Source of the DNA: Bacillota bacterium
Lineage (GTDB): Bacteria > Bacillota > Clostridia > Lachnospirales > Lachnospiraceae
Reading direction: 5' to 3'
Length of the DNA stretch: 16,274 bases
Assembly (NCBI GenBank): GCA_023420935.1
Contig: JAEZUR010000005.1
Coordinates: 1-16,274 of the forward strand
The notes beneath the pieces are model-generated. The model was given only the letters and a program-made list of their open reading frames with translations. It was not told where the DNA came from and did no database searches. Positions 14,092 through 16,274 of this stretch are shown piece by piece. Position 1 is the stretch's first letter. Each line of letters opens with the position of its first letter. The position numbers and the translations under genes were made by a program.

Positions 14092-15417
14092 ATGGATTTA
14101 TTTGAATATATGAGAAGTAACACATTAGAAAAAGAATCACCATTAGCATCAAGATTAAGACCAGCCACTTTAGATGAAGTGGTTGGACAAAGTCATATTA
14201 TTGGTAAAGATAAATTGTTATACCGAGCGATTCAGGCTGATAAGTTAAGTTCTATCTTGTTTTATGGTCCTCCCGGAACAGGAAAAACTACATTAGCAAA
14301 AGTAATCGCCAATACAACAAGTGCAGAATTTAAGCAGATTAATGCTACCTCGGCTGGTAAAAAAGATATGGAGGAGGTTGTGGAGAAAGCAAAACAGAAT
14401 CTTGGTATGTATAGCAAGAAGACAATTCTTTTTGTAGATGAGATTCACCGATTTAATAAAGCTCAACAGGATTATCTACTGCCCTTTGTTGAAGATGGAA
14501 CCATAATTTTAATTGGAGCCACCACGGAGAATCCATACTTTGAAGTAAATGGGGCGTTAATATCTAGATCGATTGTATTTGAATTAAAGCCATTAGAAAA
14601 AGATGATATCAAGACACTTATTTTAAGAGCAGTGATGGATGTGGAGAAGGGTTTGGGTGCCTATGGAGCTAAAATAGAGGAAGATGCCTTAGAGTTTTTG
14701 GCTGATATTGCCAATGGAGATGCTAGGTCAGCTTTAAATGCCATAGAGCTTGGCATTTTAACGACGGAACGGTCCAATGATGGAGTGATTCGAATAACAC
14801 TGGATGTGGCCTCTGAATGTATACAAAAGAGAGTAATTCGATATGATAAAACAGGGGACAATCATTATGATACAATCTCTGCTTTTATTAAGAGCATGAG
14901 GGGATCAGATCCAGATGCGGCTATTTATTATCTGGCAAGAATGATATATGCTGGAGAAAGTGTAACGTTTATCGCTAGAAGAATTATGATTTGCGCAGCC
15001 GAAGATGTTTCCAATGCAGATCCCAATGCTTTAGTGGTTGCAACGGCAGCAGCACAGGCTGTGGAGCGACTAGGAATGCCAGAGGCAAGAATCGTATTAG
15101 CACAGGCAGCCGCCTACGTGGCTTGCGCTCCGAAAAGCAATTCTTCCATACTTGCCATTGATAAGGCTTTGGAACAAGTACAAAGTGGAAGAACTGCGTC
15201 TATTCCAAGTTATCTTATGGATGCTCACTATAAGGGAGCCAAGAAACTTGGACATGGTATTGGATATAAATATGCGCATGATTATCCGAATCATTATGTG
15301 AAACAACAATATTTGCCAGATGAATTAAAGGATGCTGTTTTTTATGAACCTTCCAGCAATGGTTATGAACATCAGATCAAAACTTATTTTGAAAAGATAA
15401 AAAAAGAAGCAGAATAA
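14092..15417 (+). CDS. rarA: Replication-associated recombination protein A (RarA/MgsA)
   Basis: AAA+ ATPase related to clamp-loader subunits and eukaryotic WRNIP1; it acts at stalled replication forks with SSB. 441 residues, the normal length. The first ~40 residues include SPLASRLRPATLDEVVGQSH. Walker A is GPPGTGKT (59-66), Walker B is FVDEIHRF (Asp116, Glu117), sensor 1 is GATTENP (~142-148) and the likely arginine finger is Arg159 (ISRS). The C-terminal half (~170-441) holds the lid and tetramerisation domains with SDPDAAIYYLARM and DAHYKGAKKLGHGIGYKYAHDYPNHYVKQQYLP, diagnostic for the family and not found in RuvB. AGGAGG (14077-14082) precedes ATG 14092. It is expressed alone, divergently from the DUF4250-like gene. 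Confidence 0.96.
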   Translation: MDLFEYMRSNTLEKESPLASRLRPATLDEVVGQSHIIGKDKLLYRAIQADKLSSILFYGPPGTGKTTLAKVIANTTSAEFKQINATSAGKKDMEEVVEKAKQNLGMYSKKTILFVDEIHRFNKAQQDYLLPFVEDGTIILIGATTENPYFEVNGALISRSIVFELKPLEKDDIKTLILRAVMDVEKGLGAYGAKIEEDALEFLADIANGDARSALNAIELGILTTERSNDGVIRITLDVASECIQKRVIRYDKTGDNHYDTISAFIKSMRGSDPDAAIYYLARMIYAGESVTFIARRIMICAAEDVSNADPNALVVATAAAQAVERLGMPEARIVLAQAAAYVACAPKSNSSILAIDKALEQVQSGRTASIPSYLMDAHYKGAKKLGHGIGYKYAHDYPNHYVKQQYLPDELKDAVFYEPSSNGYEHQIKTYFEKIKKEAE

Positions 15418-15441
15418 TGATTCTGTTGTTTTACTTCTTTT
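15402..15441. terminator. Terminator between rarA and the convergent membrane-protein gene
   Basis: CAGAAT/ATTCTG (15410-15415 with 15420-15425) is framed by AAAAGAAG (15402-15409) and CTTCTTTT (15434-15441). Read on the minus strand, the small stem is followed by CTTCTTTTTT, a good terminator shape; on the plus strand the T-tract is interrupted. It overlaps the ends of both genes. Confidence 0.6.
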
Positions 15442-15664
15442 CATTCATATCATCCATGTTTGGTGTATTTCTATTTTTTAAAACACGATAAACTAAGATG
15501 TATGCATAGAGCATAACAGGTACTGTAATGGTACTAAATACACATGCTTTAAACAGACCTGCAGTTGCAACAGGAATAAAAATTGCAGAGATTAAAGTTG
15601 TAATATAGAGACCTACTAAAAGAACGACACCGATTAAGGCAGTAATGCGTTTTACTTTTTTCAT
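15431..15664 (-). CDS. Small two-span membrane protein, function unknown
   Basis: 77 residues: a basic start (MKKVKR), a first span at ~8-31 (GVVLLVGLYITTLISAIF), a second span at ~37-60 (ending VPVMLYAYILVYRVL), and a polar tail (KNRNTPNMDDMNEKK). Both ends are probably cytosolic. I do not recognise a named family, though small proteins of this shape are common in Lachnospiraceae. AGGAG 6 bases before the start codon and a TTGCAA-N17-TATAAT promoter upstream support it as a real gene. It converges on rarA and diverges from the amino acid permease. Confidence 0.75.
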   Translation of the reverse strand: MKKVKRITALIGVVLLVGLYITTLISAIFIPVATAGLFKACVFSTITVPVMLYAYILVYRVLKNRNTPNMDDMNEKK

Positions 15665-15678
15665 ATAAACTCCTATCT

Positions 15679-15693
15679 GCGTATGAAATACGC
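15679..15693. repeat. Inverted repeat in the leader of the small membrane-protein gene
   Basis: GCGTAT (15679-15684), three bases, and ATACGC (15688-15693). It lies between the predicted start of transcription (about 15700, minus strand) and the ribosome binding site, a place where a repressor or RNA hairpin could affect expression. Confidence 0.35.
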
Positions 15694-15706
15694 GTAATAT
15701 GTATCT

Positions 15707-15735
15707 ATTATAATAAAGCTAGGAATTTTTTGCAA
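15707..15735 (-). promoter_or_regulatory. Promoter of the small membrane-protein gene
   Basis: On the minus strand, TTGCAA (15735-15730), a 17-base spacer and a perfect TATAAT (15712-15707). It has the same two boxes and spacing as the promoter at 819-847. Confidence 0.65.
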
Positions 15736-15862
15736 CAAATTGAATTCTAGTTTTTGGTCGAAGTGACAATAGCTGTATTTATGACCGTATATTTTATTAA
15801 GATATAGAGATAATAGTCTTGTAACTCATAGATCTAGTATCTTAATTAATAAGGAAACGGAC

Positions 15863-16274
15863 ATGAAAGATAAAAATTCACATTCAAAACACAGTGGATT
15901 ATCTGCTTGGCAGTTAACCATGATGGCATTAGGAACCGTTGTTGGTGGTTCATTTTTTATAGGTTCCTCAGTAGCAATTGAGGCTGCAGGGCCATCAATT
16001 TTACTTTCCTTTATTTTTGGAGGAATTTTAGTATATTATATTTTGTTTGCATTATCTGAAATGACAGTGTCGAATCCAACTCCAGGCTCATTTCGAACCT
16101 ATGCAACGGATGCTTTTGGCCCAGGAGCCGGATTTGTAGTTGGCTGGGTATATTGGACTGGTATGGCTCTTGCTATGTCAAGTGAGGCTACTGCAGTTTC
16201 AATATTAATTCGCCGGTGGTTCCCTAATGCATCCATTCTATTATTAGGTAGTATCATTATTATAACAGTTACCT
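15863..16274 (+). CDS. APC-family amino acid permease, N-terminal part (3' end outside window)
   Basis: Secondary transporter for an amino acid, in the plasma membrane. The first 137 codons are present and the frame is open to the window edge. A polar start (MKDKNSHSKHSGLS) leads into the first span with the substrate-binding-loop motif MALGTVVGGSFFIGSSVAIEAAGPS, then a second span (~50-68) and SEMTVSNPTPGSFRTYATDAFGPGAGFVVGWVYW, the conserved second-to-third span region of the AAT/APC group. Substrate cannot be judged. AAGGAAA lies 6 bases before ATG 15863. The 198 bases upstream hold no T-box leader that I can see, and no convincing promoter on this strand. Confidence 0.9.
   Translation, partial: MKDKNSHSKHSGLSAWQLTMMALGTVVGGSFFIGSSVAIEAAGPSILLSFIFGGILVYYILFALSEMTVSNPTPGSFRTYATDAFGPGAGFVVGWVYWTGMALAMSSEATAVSILIRRWFPNASILLLGSIIIITVT

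Noticed and set aside
15736..15862. T-box or other amino-acid riboswitch ahead of the permease
   Set aside because: No AGGGTGGNACCGCG-like antiterminator sequence and no terminator hairpin before the start codon.
1..16274. Mobile element, CRISPR array, phage or defence system
   Set aside because: No transposase, integrase, evenly spaced repeats, attachment-site duplication or defence-family protein is visible; gene content is housekeeping and sporulation.

Overview
The window is low-GC Firmicutes (Bacillota) DNA from an anaerobic endospore former, most likely of the Lachnospiraceae (a Lachnoclostridium phytofermentans-like Clostridium). This rests on three things: a complete spoIIA-sigF-spoVA sporulation block, several small clostridial proteins (DUF4250-like and DUF6514-like), and strong AGGAGG-type ribosome binding sites throughout. 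Species-level assignment is inference.

Layout. Positions 1-730 hold the 3' end of valS (valyl-tRNA synthetase), closed by a hairpin terminator. A FapA/DUF342 beta-helix protein follows (895-2295), behind a TTGCAA-N17-TATAAT promoter. Next come a 46-residue acidic protein (2428-2568) and a membrane-spanning zinc-ribbon/TPR protein (2596-3969), which end at a strong terminator. The sporulation block then runs spoIIAA, spoIIAB, sigF (4066-5673), a hairpin terminator (5749-5789), a 45-residue single-span membrane protein (5807-5944), and spoVAA, AB, AC, AD and AE (5941-8922). The last genes overlap or nearly touch. A convergent class A penicillin-binding protein (9008-11719, minus strand) shares a symmetrical terminator with spoVAE.

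After a 326-base divergent control region come a DUF6514-like protein, a YigZ/IMPACT-family protein and a nitroreductase. They end at an unusually long perfect hairpin (26-bp stem) shared with a convergent DUF4250-like gene. That gene is divergent from rarA (replication-associated AAA+ ATPase), with back-to-back promoters. A two-span membrane protein (minus strand) and the first 137 codons of an APC-family amino acid permease finish the window.

How the genes work together. SpoIIAA (anti-anti-sigma), SpoIIAB (anti-sigma kinase) and sigma F form the partner-switching module that starts forespore transcription. The SpoVA proteins form the forespore inner-membrane channel that moves dipicolinic acid into the spore and out at germination. 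The set here is AA, AB, AC, AD and AE; AEa and AF are not between spoVAE and the next gene. The place where bacilli carry dacF, just upstream of spoIIAA, is taken by the zinc-ribbon/TPR protein and its small partner.

I see no mobile element, CRISPR array, tRNA, rRNA or clear accessory island. The least explained items are the two short proteins beside the sporulation genes, the TPR scaffold, and the terminator placed 17 bases ahead of the spoVA cluster.
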